From assembly GCA_012841425.1 (NCBI GenBank), contig DUUR01000296.1:1-5397 (forward strand): 5,397 nucleotides of DNA. Direction: 5' to 3'. Origin of the DNA: Bacteroidales bacterium (lineage in GTDB: Bacteria > Bacteroidota > Bacteroidia > Bacteroidales > Dysgonomonadaceae). The notes beneath the pieces were generated by a model that did no database searches, was not told where the DNA came from, and saw only the letters and a program-made list of their open reading frames with translations. Numbering within the stretch: the first letter of the stretch is position 1; each line of letters opens with the position of its first letter. A program made the translations under genes and the position numbers. Positions 1-5,397 of this stretch are shown here, piece after piece.

Positions 1-412
1 GAAGTGATTCAACCCCTTGATAAAGAAGATTGCGCATCTGCTTATCATCCATGGCCTTAATCACATCTTCTTGGCCCGGTATATCTATTTGTGCATTAAT
101 ATAGTTTAATGAAATCTCATCTTTGCGGTCGCGTATCTGATTAAGAATATAATTCTTAGTCATTGTATAAAGATAGTTCTTGAGATTAATTTCGATATGA
201 ATATCTGATGTGCTTTCCCAAAGTTTCACAAATACATGCTGAACGGCGTCTTCTGCCATCTGAGTGTTTTTGAGATACTTCAAAGCTATAGCATAAAGAT
301 AGCGATGATATTTTTTGTAAATTGCAGAAAATGCCTCTCTATCTCTCTTTTTTAATAAGATAAAAAGAGTGTGATCTTCATTTATGGCAAAATTCTGCAA
401 ATCTTTTTTCAT
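1..412 (-). CDS. ECF-type RNA polymerase sigma-70 factor, 3' end cut off by the window
   Basis: An open frame starts at ATG 412-410 and stays open to the left edge, giving 137 codons and no stop. The protein begins MKKDLQNFAINEDH. Residues about 27-95 read as sigma region 2: an aromatic-rich AFSAIYKKYHRYLYAIAL helix, then AEDAVQHVFVKLWE (residues 53-66), which is the typical ECF region 2 core, then NYLYTMTKNYILNQIRDR (residues 79-96), which fits the -10 recognition and melting part. A linker follows, and the sequence ends at QGVESL, where region 4 should start; region 4 (the -35 reader) is therefore outside the window. The protein should direct RNA polymerase to a small regulon. In Bacteroidota such factors are often paired with a FecR-type anti-sigma and a TonB-dependent transporter, but nothing here shows its partner or signal. 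No Shine-Dalgarno sequence precedes the ATG. The upstream spacer carries a -7-like box and a repeat array, which suggests its own promoter rather than read-through from sufS. Confidence 0.9.
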   Translation of the reverse strand, partial: MKKDLQNFAINEDHTLFILLKKRDREAFSAIYKKYHRYLYAIALKYLKNTQMAEDAVQHVFVKLWESTSDIHIEINLKNYLYTMTKNYILNQIRDRKDEISLNYINAQIDIPGQEDVIKAMDDKQMRNLLYQGVESL

Positions 413-432
413 TTATCTTTAGATTATAAAGA

Positions 433-440
433 CAAATATA
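433..440 (-). promoter_or_regulatory. Candidate Bacteroidota -7 promoter box for the ECF sigma gene
   Basis: On the minus strand this reads TATATTTG, an exact match to the Bacteroidota primary-sigma -7 consensus TAnnTTTG. Its 3' end is 20 bases before the sigma ATG, so transcription would begin around 426-429 with a leader of only about 15 bases. A clear -33 TTTG is missing; the nearest similar element is TTTC at 466-463, with a 22-base spacer that is slightly long. The assignment rests on the box, its position and strand. The region is very AT-rich, so a chance match is possible. Confidence 0.45.
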
Positions 441-460
441 GCTCTTTTTTTGATTTTTTA

Positions 461-531
461 TAGAAATATCCCTTGTTTTAGAAATACACCTTGTTTAAAA
501 ATGCCCCTGTTTTTAGAAATACCCTTTTTTT
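461..531. repeat. Four imperfect tandem copies of a 17-18 bp unit in the ECF sigma upstream region
   Basis: On the plus strand the units are tagaaatatcccttgttt (461-478), tagaaatacaccttgttt (479-496), aaaaatgcccctgtttt (497-513) and tagaaatacccttttttt (514-531). Copies 1 and 2 differ at two positions; copies 3 and 4 are more diverged but keep the aaat.(c)ccc core and the T-run. On the minus strand each copy reads roughly AAACAAGGGATATTTCTA. The array fills most of the 133-base spacer between the sufS stop and the sigma start, and ends about 20 bases upstream of the candidate -7 box. It could be a set of regulator or sigma binding sites, or a decayed minisatellite without function. Confidence 0.7.
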
Positions 532-545
532 ACCAAAAATTATGC

Positions 546-1760
546 CTAACTAAACATAGAAACAATTCTTTTCAGTCCAGCAAGAAACAGGTCAACCTCC
601 TCCTTAGTATTATAAAATGCAAATGAAACACGTGCGGTGCCATCTATACCCAACTCTCTCATCAGTGGCTCGGCACAGTGATGCCCTGTTCTTATAGCTA
701 TTCCCATCTTATCTAAGAGCGTACCCATATCATATGGGTGTATATCGTCAACCAGAAACGAAATCACACTACTCTTATTCTTAGCTGTACCAATAATCCT
801 CATTCCTGGAATCTGAAGCATCCTTTCAGTTGCATACTTCAGTAGCTCATCTTCGTGGCGTGCAATGTTATCAAGTCCAATTGAGGTTACATAATCCAAA
901 GCAGTTGCAAGGGCTGCCGTACCAACAAAGTCTGGCGTCCCGGCTTCAAACTTAAATGGCAGTTTATTAAAAGTAGTTTTTTCAAAAGAGACGCTCGATA
1001 TCATCTCTCCACCACCTTGATATGGAGGCAATTCGTTTAGCCATTTCTCTTTACCATATAAAACGCCCACGCCAGTTGGCCCGTAAACCTTATGAGATGA
1101 GAATACCAGAAAGTCGCAATCAAGCTCCTGCACATCAACTTTAGCATGCTGTACGCTCTGTGCAGCATCTATTAAAATTGGCACATTATACTTATGCGCT
1201 ATATCAATAAGCCTCTTTATCGGATTTATTGTTCCAAGTACATTAGATATATGGGTTACAGCAATGAGTTTAGTTTTGCTACTGATCTTATTCTCAAACT
1301 CATCTACAAGGAGCTCGCCATCAGTATTTATTGGTGCCACTTTAATTTTAAGACCCAACTCTTCTGCCTGAATCTGCCACGGAACAATATTAGAGTGATG
1401 CTCCATGGCAGTTATCAGAATTTCATCTCCTTCTTTACAGAATTTATGGCAGAATGATGAAGCAACCAGGTTTATAGACTCTGTTGCCCCACGGGTAAAT
1501 ACTATTTCGTTAGGAGAAACAGCATTAATAAATTCCTGAACGGTTTTCCTTGCAGCCTCATGCTCATCGGTTGCGGCCTGACTAAGATAATGCACCCCCC
1601 TGTGAACATTAGAGTTTACAGTAGTATACATTTCAGCAATTTTGTCTATCACACATTGTGGCTTCTGCGATGTGGCAGCATTATCAAAATATACCAGTGG
1701 CTTACCATACACTTCTCTAGAAAGTATGGGGAAGTCGGCACGAATCTTAGTTATATCCAT
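546..1760 (-). CDS. sufS: SufS, group II cysteine desulfurase
   Basis: A full-length 404-residue protein, close to the roughly 406 residues of E. coli SufS. It is a cytoplasmic PLP enzyme (fold type I aminotransferase family) that converts L-cysteine to L-alanine and keeps the sulfur as a persulfide for the SUF scaffold. Visible landmarks: FDNAATSQKP near the N-terminus; GATESINLVA (91-100); EHHSNIVPW (120-128), where the first His should stack on PLP; DAAQSVQH (198-205) with the Asp that contacts the pyridine nitrogen; SSHKVYGPTG (221-230) with the PLP Schiff-base lysine K224; and RTGHHCAEPL (357-366) with the persulfide cysteine C362, followed by R377 for substrate carboxylate binding. RTGHHC marks group II (SufS/CsdA) rather than IscS/NifS. 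All key residues are intact. It starts 16 bases after the sufD stop with no Shine-Dalgarno sequence and ends in TAG. The sulfur-accepting partner (SufE or SufU) is not in the window. CsdA is the only serious alternative name, and the sufCD context favours SufS. Confidence 0.96.
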   Translation of the reverse strand: MDITKIRADFPILSREVYGKPLVYFDNAATSQKPQCVIDKIAEMYTTVNSNVHRGVHYLSQAATDEHEAARKTVQEFINAVSPNEIVFTRGATESINLVASSFCHKFCKEGDEILITAMEHHSNIVPWQIQAEELGLKIKVAPINTDGELLVDEFENKISSKTKLIAVTHISNVLGTINPIKRLIDIAHKYNVPILIDAAQSVQHAKVDVQELDCDFLVFSSHKVYGPTGVGVLYGKEKWLNELPPYQGGGEMISSVSFEKTTFNKLPFKFEAGTPDFVGTAALATALDYVTSIGLDNIARHEDELLKYATERMLQIPGMRIIGTAKNKSSVISFLVDDIHPYDMGTLLDKMGIAIRTGHHCAEPLMRELGIDGTARVSFAFYNTKEEVDLFLAGLKRIVSMFS

Positions 1761-1776
1761 TCAGATCAGTTATATA

Positions 1777-3117
1777 TTATTTACACACATTGCAACTTCC
1801 GCAACGCATCAGTTCACCGCGGAACCTCTTATCTATAAGTTGGGTTAGTCTATCTTGAAGCGTTGGGATACGTATGAGTTCAACAACATCACTTGTAAAA
1901 GCAACTAATAGCAGTAGGCGAGCCTCCTCTTTATCCATACCTCTAGAACGAAGATAGAAAAGTGCCTCCTCATCAAGATGACCAGTTGTAAGTCCGTGCG
2001 AACATTTTACATCATCAGCATAAATCTCCAACTGTGGCTTAGCAAACATCTGTGCATTTACCGAGTTGAGCAAATTTCTATTGGTTTGATACGCCAATGT
2101 CTTTTGCGCATCCTTTTCAACCAATATTTTACCACAAAATACACCAGTTGCCTTATCGTTCAATACAGTTTTAAACAACTCGTCACTCAAACAATTGGGC
2201 TTAGAGTGATCAAGAAAAGCAAAGTTATCTATATGTTGCTCCTTGTCGCAAATAGCCAATCCTCCTGCATGTGCTTCGGCATGCTCGCCTAACAAGCGAA
2301 AGCGGATGTTATTCCTTGTATAACCGTTGTGAAGCGTTATGCTGCTTGTAACCACTTTAGAGTTATCCAGCTGCTCGCTATACAAATTATTTAAGCGTGT
2401 AACCTTCGTTGAGTTCTCCTCAAGCTCATAAACATCTACCTGAGCACTTTTGTCTGCAAATATTTCTGTAACCTGTGTTACCACAAAATTCACTTCGTCA
2501 ACTGTATGATCGCATACAAGCAACTTTACGTGTGCATTTTCTTCGGCTATAATCAGAATCCTTCTATTCACATTTAGGTCTACACCACTGCTAAGGATAT
2601 TTATTAGCTGCAGAGGTTTCTCAATCTCCACATTTTTTGGAACATATACCACAAACCCATCCTGAGCAAACATGGTGTTATAAGCCACCAAACCATTCTC
2701 TTCGTTGTCGGCTATTTTTGCATAGTGCTTCTCAAAAACATCGGGATGCTCCTCTGCAAACTGCCTCATACTACCTACGAATACATTCTCGGGCATACCC
2801 TCCTTCTGGTCAACTTGATTATAAAACCTGTCGTTGATAAGAAAATAAGTAAACGTATTTAGGTTGGGTACATCACATTTAAATGTTTCATATGGATTAA
2901 CTGGAATCTCGATATTCCTTAAATTCAATCCAAACTCAGCATCAAACTGTCTAGCTATATTAGAGTGCTTATAGTCCTCTAGTTTTGATGTTGGAAAACC
3001 AATCTGCTTAAACTTTGCAAAAGCCGAATCACGATGCTTGTTCATCCCGCTTACCGAGTTTGAATCAATCTCGCTACGGAACTGTTGAAACAGATCTATA
3101 TATTGTTGTTCTATCAT
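1777..3117 (-). CDS. sufD: SufD, Fe-S cluster assembly scaffold subunit
   Basis: A 446-residue cytoplasmic protein, slightly longer than E. coli SufD (about 423). SufD forms the SufBC2D complex, where it pairs with SufB through a beta-helix domain and binds one SufC; it is needed for cluster assembly and iron delivery. The N-terminal FPTSKLEDYKHSNI (41-54) is the typical SufD helical opening. The middle (about 150-370) is the beta-helix core with regularly spaced hydrophobic strands. The C-terminal signature ADDVKCSHGLTTG (367-379) followed by LDEEALFYLRSRGM (381-394) is SufD type, with H374 matching the functionally important His360 of E. coli SufD; SufB has a different motif here. The tail RCGSCNVCK holds three cysteines spaced C-x2-C-x2-C (C439, C442, C445). 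The gene begins 13 bases after the sufC stop and ends 16 bases before sufS, so translation is probably coupled within one transcript. Confidence 0.95.
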   Translation of the reverse strand: MIEQQYIDLFQQFRSEIDSNSVSGMNKHRDSAFAKFKQIGFPTSKLEDYKHSNIARQFDAEFGLNLRNIEIPVNPYETFKCDVPNLNTFTYFLINDRFYNQVDQKEGMPENVFVGSMRQFAEEHPDVFEKHYAKIADNEENGLVAYNTMFAQDGFVVYVPKNVEIEKPLQLINILSSGVDLNVNRRILIIAEENAHVKLLVCDHTVDEVNFVVTQVTEIFADKSAQVDVYELEENSTKVTRLNNLYSEQLDNSKVVTSSITLHNGYTRNNIRFRLLGEHAEAHAGGLAICDKEQHIDNFAFLDHSKPNCLSDELFKTVLNDKATGVFCGKILVEKDAQKTLAYQTNRNLLNSVNAQMFAKPQLEIYADDVKCSHGLTTGHLDEEALFYLRSRGMDKEEARLLLLVAFTSDVVELIRIPTLQDRLTQLIDKRFRGELMRCGSCNVCK

Positions 3118-3130
3118 TTTAATCTTATGG

Positions 3131-3880
3131 TTACGGGTTTATGAGCCATTCGTAGCCTTTCTTTTCAAGTTCTAAGGCAAGGTCGGCCCCTCCTGATTTT
3201 ATTATCTTTCCGTCGCTAAGCACATGTACAAAATCGGGTTTAATATACTCAAGCAAGCGCTGATAGTGAGTAATCAATATCGTAGCATTCTCCTTTGTTT
3301 GAAGCTTATTTACACCTGAAGCAACAACCCTCAGTGCGTCAATATCTAAACCCGAGTCGGTTTCATCTAATATTGCAAGCAAAGGATTTATCATTGCCAT
3401 CTGAAAGATTTCGTTTTTCTTTTTCTCACCACCCGAGAATCCTTCGTTAACCGAACGACTCACAAGCTGACTGTCCATACCCAACAATTGTCTCTTATCG
3501 CGCATAAGTTTCAAGAAATCGGTTGCCGATATAGGCTCTTCTTTTCTATATTTTCTTTGTTCGTTTAATGCCGAGCGCATGAAATTTACCATGCTCACAC
3601 CAGGAATTTCAACTGGATACTGGAAACTTAAAAACAGTCCCTCACGAGAACGATCTTCTGGCTCCATCTCAAGCAAATCCTGACCTTTAAACTCAATACT
3701 TCCTCTGGTTACCTCAAATTTGGGGTGACCAGCAAGCACTGAGGCCAGTGTACTTTTGCCCGATCCATTTGGCCCCATTACAGCATGTATCTCTCCTGGA
3801 TTAACCACCAGGTTAACCCCTTTTAATATTTCTTGCTCTTCAACAATTGCGTGCAAGTTCTTGATTGTTAACATACTCAT
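3131..3880 (-). CDS. sufC: SufC, Fe-S cluster assembly ATPase
   Basis: A 249-residue ABC-type ATPase without membrane domain, the usual SufC size. ATP binding makes two SufC subunits dimerise and so reshapes SufB-SufD for cluster assembly. Visible motifs: Walker A GPNGSGKST (36-44), Q-loop LSFQYPVEIPGV (84-95) whose YPVEIPGV stretch is typical of SufC, signature FSGGEKKKNEIFQ (148-160) with the SufC-specific lysine run, Walker B LAILDETDSGLD (168-179) with catalytic E173, and H-loop H205 in ITHYQRLL. The DETDSGLDID form separates SufC from transport ATPases. Two starts are possible: ATG at 3880 (MSMLTIKNLH) or ATG at 3874 (MLTIKNLH). The second fits the usual family N-terminus better, but neither has a Shine-Dalgarno sequence to decide it. 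The gene directly upstream is mlaF, not the usual sufB. Confidence 0.96.
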   Translation of the reverse strand: MSMLTIKNLHAIVEEQEILKGVNLVVNPGEIHAVMGPNGSGKSTLASVLAGHPKFEVTRGSIEFKGQDLLEMEPEDRSREGLFLSFQYPVEIPGVSMVNFMRSALNEQRKYRKEEPISATDFLKLMRDKRQLLGMDSQLVSRSVNEGFSGGEKKKNEIFQMAMINPLLAILDETDSGLDIDALRVVASGVNKLQTKENATILITHYQRLLEYIKPDFVHVLSDGKIIKSGGADLALELEKKGYEWLINP

Positions 3881-3883
3881 TAT

Positions 3884-3899
3884 TTAATATATATATTAA
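3884..3899. repeat. Perfect 16-bp AT palindrome upstream of sufC
   Basis: The sequence ttaatatatatattaa equals its own reverse complement and ends 4 bases before the first sufC start codon. Its flanks do not extend the symmetry. It lies in the 33-base mlaF-sufC gap, the widest in the cluster, so it could be an operator or an mRNA element controlling sufCDS. Pure AT composition makes chance symmetry quite likely, and no -7 box (TAnnTTTG) is recognisable on the minus strand beside it. Confidence 0.3.
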
Positions 3900-3905
3900 T
3901 AACAT

Positions 3906-3919
3906 GGGTGTAATCACCC
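3906..3919 (-). other. Small inverted repeat over the mlaF stop codon
   Basis: The sequence gggtg-taat-caccc forms a 5-bp GC-containing stem with a 4-base loop. On the minus strand it overlaps the TGA stop of mlaF (3916-3914), follows a run of A, and is followed by ATGTTATT rather than a strong T-run, so it is a poor intrinsic terminator for mlaEF. On the plus strand it is followed by six Ts and would look like a short terminator, but no plus-strand gene leads into it. It could be a weak stop or an mRNA processing or stability element between the mla and suf parts. Confidence 0.3.
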
Positions 3920-4693
3920 TTTTTTATCTTCCGAAATTATATCGTCTGCTACTTTTATCTTCTTAAACAGATCTGAAGCAAAAACAAAGTCGTTCAACTT
4001 TTCATTTTTCGAATCCATTACTTCCGACTTCGATCCCTCCCACTCTTTAATACCCTCGTTCAAGAAGATAATCTTATCACCTATATTGATAACAGAATTC
4101 ATATCGTGCGATACAACAATTGTTGTCATCTTATAATCTTCTGTTATATCCTTTATAAGCTCATCTATCAGTTGCGCTGTCTTAGGATCAAGACCCGAAT
4201 TGGGCTCATCACAAAACAGGTACTTAGGATTTAGAGCAATAGCTCTGGCAATAGCGGCTCTTTTCATCATACCCCCGCTTATCTCTGAGGGGTATAGATT
4301 TGCTGAGTTGGCAAGCCCCACTCTTTCGAGGCAAAACTCGGCTCGCTTTTTTCTTTCTCTCAAGTTAATTCTAGAGAACATATCAAGCGGAAACATTACA
4401 TTCTCAAGAACAGTTCTTGAATCGAACAGAGCCGAACCTTGAAACAACATACCAATATTGCGACGAAGGCGTCTAACCTCGCTAGACCTCATAGCAAGCA
4501 AATTGCTATCACCGTACATTATCTGTCCTGAAGAAGGAGGTACCAGTCCCACAATACATTTAAGCAGCACTGTTTTGCCAGATCCACTCTTACCAATAAT
4601 CATATTAACAAGACCCTTATCAAACGTCGCGTTAATATCATTAAGGATTATATCCCCATCAAACTTCTTGTTAAGACTCTTTACCTCTATCAT
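3914..4693 (-). CDS. mlaF: MlaF-like ABC transporter ATP-binding protein
   Basis: A 259-residue cytoplasmic ATPase that would power the MlaE-type permease encoded just upstream, in MCE/Mla lipid transport between the two membranes. Motifs: Walker A GKSGSGKT (34-41), Q-loop MLFQGSALFDSRTVLENV (82-99), signature ISGGMMKRAAIARA (138-151), Walker B YLFCDEPNSGLDP (158-170) with catalytic E163, and H-loop H196 in VVSHDMNSV. The FQGSALFDSxTVxENV stretch and the SGGM form of the signature are characteristic of the MlaF/Ttg2A/Mkl group within ABC ATPases. A charged tail of about 30 residues (NEKLNDFVFASDLFKKIK onward) follows; in E. coli MlaF the C-terminal extension takes part in subunit contacts. 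It starts 12 bases after the mlaE stop; a weak purine-rich AAGGGA (4707-4702) overlaps that stop and sits 8 bases from the ATG. In other genomes an MCE (MlaD-type) gene often follows, but here sufC does. The exact substrate cannot be told from sequence. Confidence 0.9.
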   Translation of the reverse strand: MIEVKSLNKKFDGDIILNDINATFDKGLVNMIIGKSGSGKTVLLKCIVGLVPPSSGQIMYGDSNLLAMRSSEVRRLRRNIGMLFQGSALFDSRTVLENVMFPLDMFSRINLRERKKRAEFCLERVGLANSANLYPSEISGGMMKRAAIARAIALNPKYLFCDEPNSGLDPKTAQLIDELIKDITEDYKMTTIVVSHDMNSVINIGDKIIFLNEGIKEWEGSKSEVMDSKNEKLNDFVFASDLFKKIKVADDIISEDKKG

Positions 4694-4705
4694 TTAATCT
4701 ATCCC

Positions 4706-5397
4706 TTAACCCATGGCCAACTGTGTGAAGACCAAGTCGGTTACAAGAATTAATATACTGTTTATAACCACCGAGTCGGTGCTTGCTTTACCAACATCTA
4801 GTGCTCCTCCTTTTACATTGTAGCCAAAATATCCTGCAACGGATGCTATTATAAAACCAAATAGCATCGATTTTGCTATTGAATACCAGACAAACGACTC
4901 TCTAAAAAATGCCTGTATACCATAAACATAAGTCTCTACGGAAGGAGTGCCTAAAACAAGACAAATTATATATCCGCCAAACAGACCCATAAACATGCTA
5001 AAGATCACAAGCACTGGCATAAATGCAACAAAAGATGCTATTTTAGGAAGAATAAGATAGTTGGCCGAGTTAACCCCCATAATATCCAACACATCTATCT
5101 GTCCCGAAATTCGCATGCTCCCTATCTCCGACGCCACATTTGAGCCCACCTTCCCCGAAAGTATAAGGCACATTATTGTTGATGAAAACTCTAACAGAAT
5201 AATCTCACGAGATACTACACCAACTGTAAACCTTGGCAGCATGGGTGAATCGATATTCAGTGCAATCTGTAAAACAATAACTGCACCAATAAAAAATGAT
5301 ATGATAATCACTATCCATATCGAGTTTACCCCCAGCTGATAAATACCTTTGAAGAACTCTTTCATGAATTCCCGCATCCTATCGGGGATAGTTATAA
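4706..5397 (-). CDS. mlaE: MlaE-like ABC transporter permease, 5' end outside the window
   Basis: An inner-membrane permease of the MlaE/YrbE family. An ATG at 5377 gives 223 residues, but the frame stays open upstream to the edge (ITIPDR precedes the Met), and MlaE proteins normally carry a further N-terminal amphipathic stretch of about 20-30 residues ending in a P-E/D-R-type motif. The Met at 5377 is thus probably internal and the true start lies beyond the window. Counting from that Met, membrane segments fall at about 20-40 (IWIVIIISFFIGAVIVLQ), 59-75, 105-142 (probably two segments), 164-187 and 203-221. The family core is clear: LEFSSTIMCLILSGKVGSN (62-80), ASEIGSMRISGQIDVLDIMG (82-101), NYLILPKIAS (106-115), and near the end GGALDVGKASTDSVV (190-204). 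It would form the dimeric lipid channel of the complex with MlaF; the MCE partner is not seen here. Confidence 0.9.
   Translation of the reverse strand, partial: ITIPDRMREFMKEFFKGIYQLGVNSIWIVIIISFFIGAVIVLQIALNIDSPMLPRFTVGVVSREIILLEFSSTIMCLILSGKVGSNVASEIGSMRISGQIDVLDIMGVNSANYLILPKIASFVAFMPVLVIFSMFMGLFGGYIICLVLGTPSVETYVYGIQAFFRESFVWYSIAKSMLFGFIIASVAGYFGYNVKGGALDVGKASTDSVVINSILILVTDLVFTQLAMG

Noticed and set aside
416..432. Hairpin tctttagattataaaga in the sigma leader
   Set aside because: The 6-bp stem is nearly all A-T, and part of it lies at or before the predicted transcription start, so it would not form fully in the mRNA.
526..545. Possible terminator for sufS (A/T hairpin after the stop codon)
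   Set aside because: Only an A-T stem (TTTTT/AAAAA with a 3-base loop) can be drawn on the minus strand, with no GC stem and no following T-run; not enough to call a terminator.
1194..1457. Plus-strand open frame of 87 codons
   Set aside because: It lies antisense inside sufS, with no family resemblance and a low-complexity translation; the sufS frame has all its catalytic motifs.
1560..1848. Two overlapping plus-strand open frames (92 and 68 codons)
   Set aside because: They span the antisense of the sufS N-terminus and sufD C-terminus, in two different frames; neither protein looks like a known family.
1978..2292. Plus-strand open frame of 104 codons
   Set aside because: Antisense to the conserved C-terminal half of SufD; the sequence is leucine/isoleucine-rich by frame bias and no start signal is seen.
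2637..2837. Plus-strand open frame of 66 codons
   Set aside because: Antisense inside sufD, short, and without recognisable features.
3932..3939. TAATTTCG on the minus strand near the mlaF end as a sufC promoter box
   Set aside because: It misses the TAnnTTTG consensus in the TTTG part and has no -33 element at the right distance; it is explained by coding sequence.
4200..4697. Two plus-strand open frames (80 and 79 codons)
   Set aside because: Both are antisense to MlaF, covering its ATPase motifs; the second contains Leu/Ile-rich stretches that only mirror the opposite strand.
5061..5339. Plus-strand open frame of 92 codons
   Set aside because: Antisense to the conserved MlaE core; no independent support.
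4706..5377. A complete 223-residue MlaE starting at ATG 5377
   Set aside because: The frame continues to the edge without a stop, and the Met aligns with an internal position of the family, so the gene is better treated as cut off at its 5' end.

Overview
The window looks like ordinary chromosomal DNA from a member of the Bacteroidota, probably order Bacteroidales. The reasons are AT-rich, low-GC sequence; start codons mostly without a Shine-Dalgarno sequence; a match to the Bacteroidota -7 promoter consensus TAnnTTTG in front of a sigma gene; and protein sequences (MlaE, SufD, SufC, SufS, ECF sigma) that read like Bacteroidales members of their families. No genus can be named. All six genes lie on the minus strand, so the genetic order runs from right to left.

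Right part (5397 to 3914): mlaE, cut at its 5' end by the window edge, then mlaF. These are the permease and ATPase of an MCE/Mla-type ABC transporter that moves phospholipid or other lipid between inner and outer membranes. Middle part (3880 to 546): sufC, sufD and sufS, the ATPase, a scaffold subunit and the cysteine desulfurase of SUF iron-sulfur cluster assembly. Gaps between the five genes are only 12, 33, 13 and 16 bases, so mlaE-mlaF-sufC-sufD-sufS could be a single transcript; its promoter is not in the window. Left part (545 to 1): a 133-base spacer with four imperfect copies of a 17-18 base repeat and a candidate promoter, then the first 137 codons of an ECF sigma factor that runs off the left edge.

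How they work together: SufS takes sulfur from cysteine. SufC with SufD, normally together with SufB, forms the scaffold on which clusters are built. SufB is absent here, and the place just upstream of sufC where it is commonly found holds mlaF instead. Likewise no MCE substrate-binding protein (MlaD type) follows mlaF. Both partners must be encoded elsewhere if the systems work. The mla-suf junction (3881-3920) is the widest gap in the cluster and holds a perfect AT palindrome and a small hairpin.

I see no insertion sequence, CRISPR array, tRNA, rRNA or phage gene, and no new multi-gene system. The points most worth a second look are the repeat array before the sigma gene, the mlaEF-sufCDS arrangement without sufB or an MCE gene, and the three-cysteine tail of SufD.
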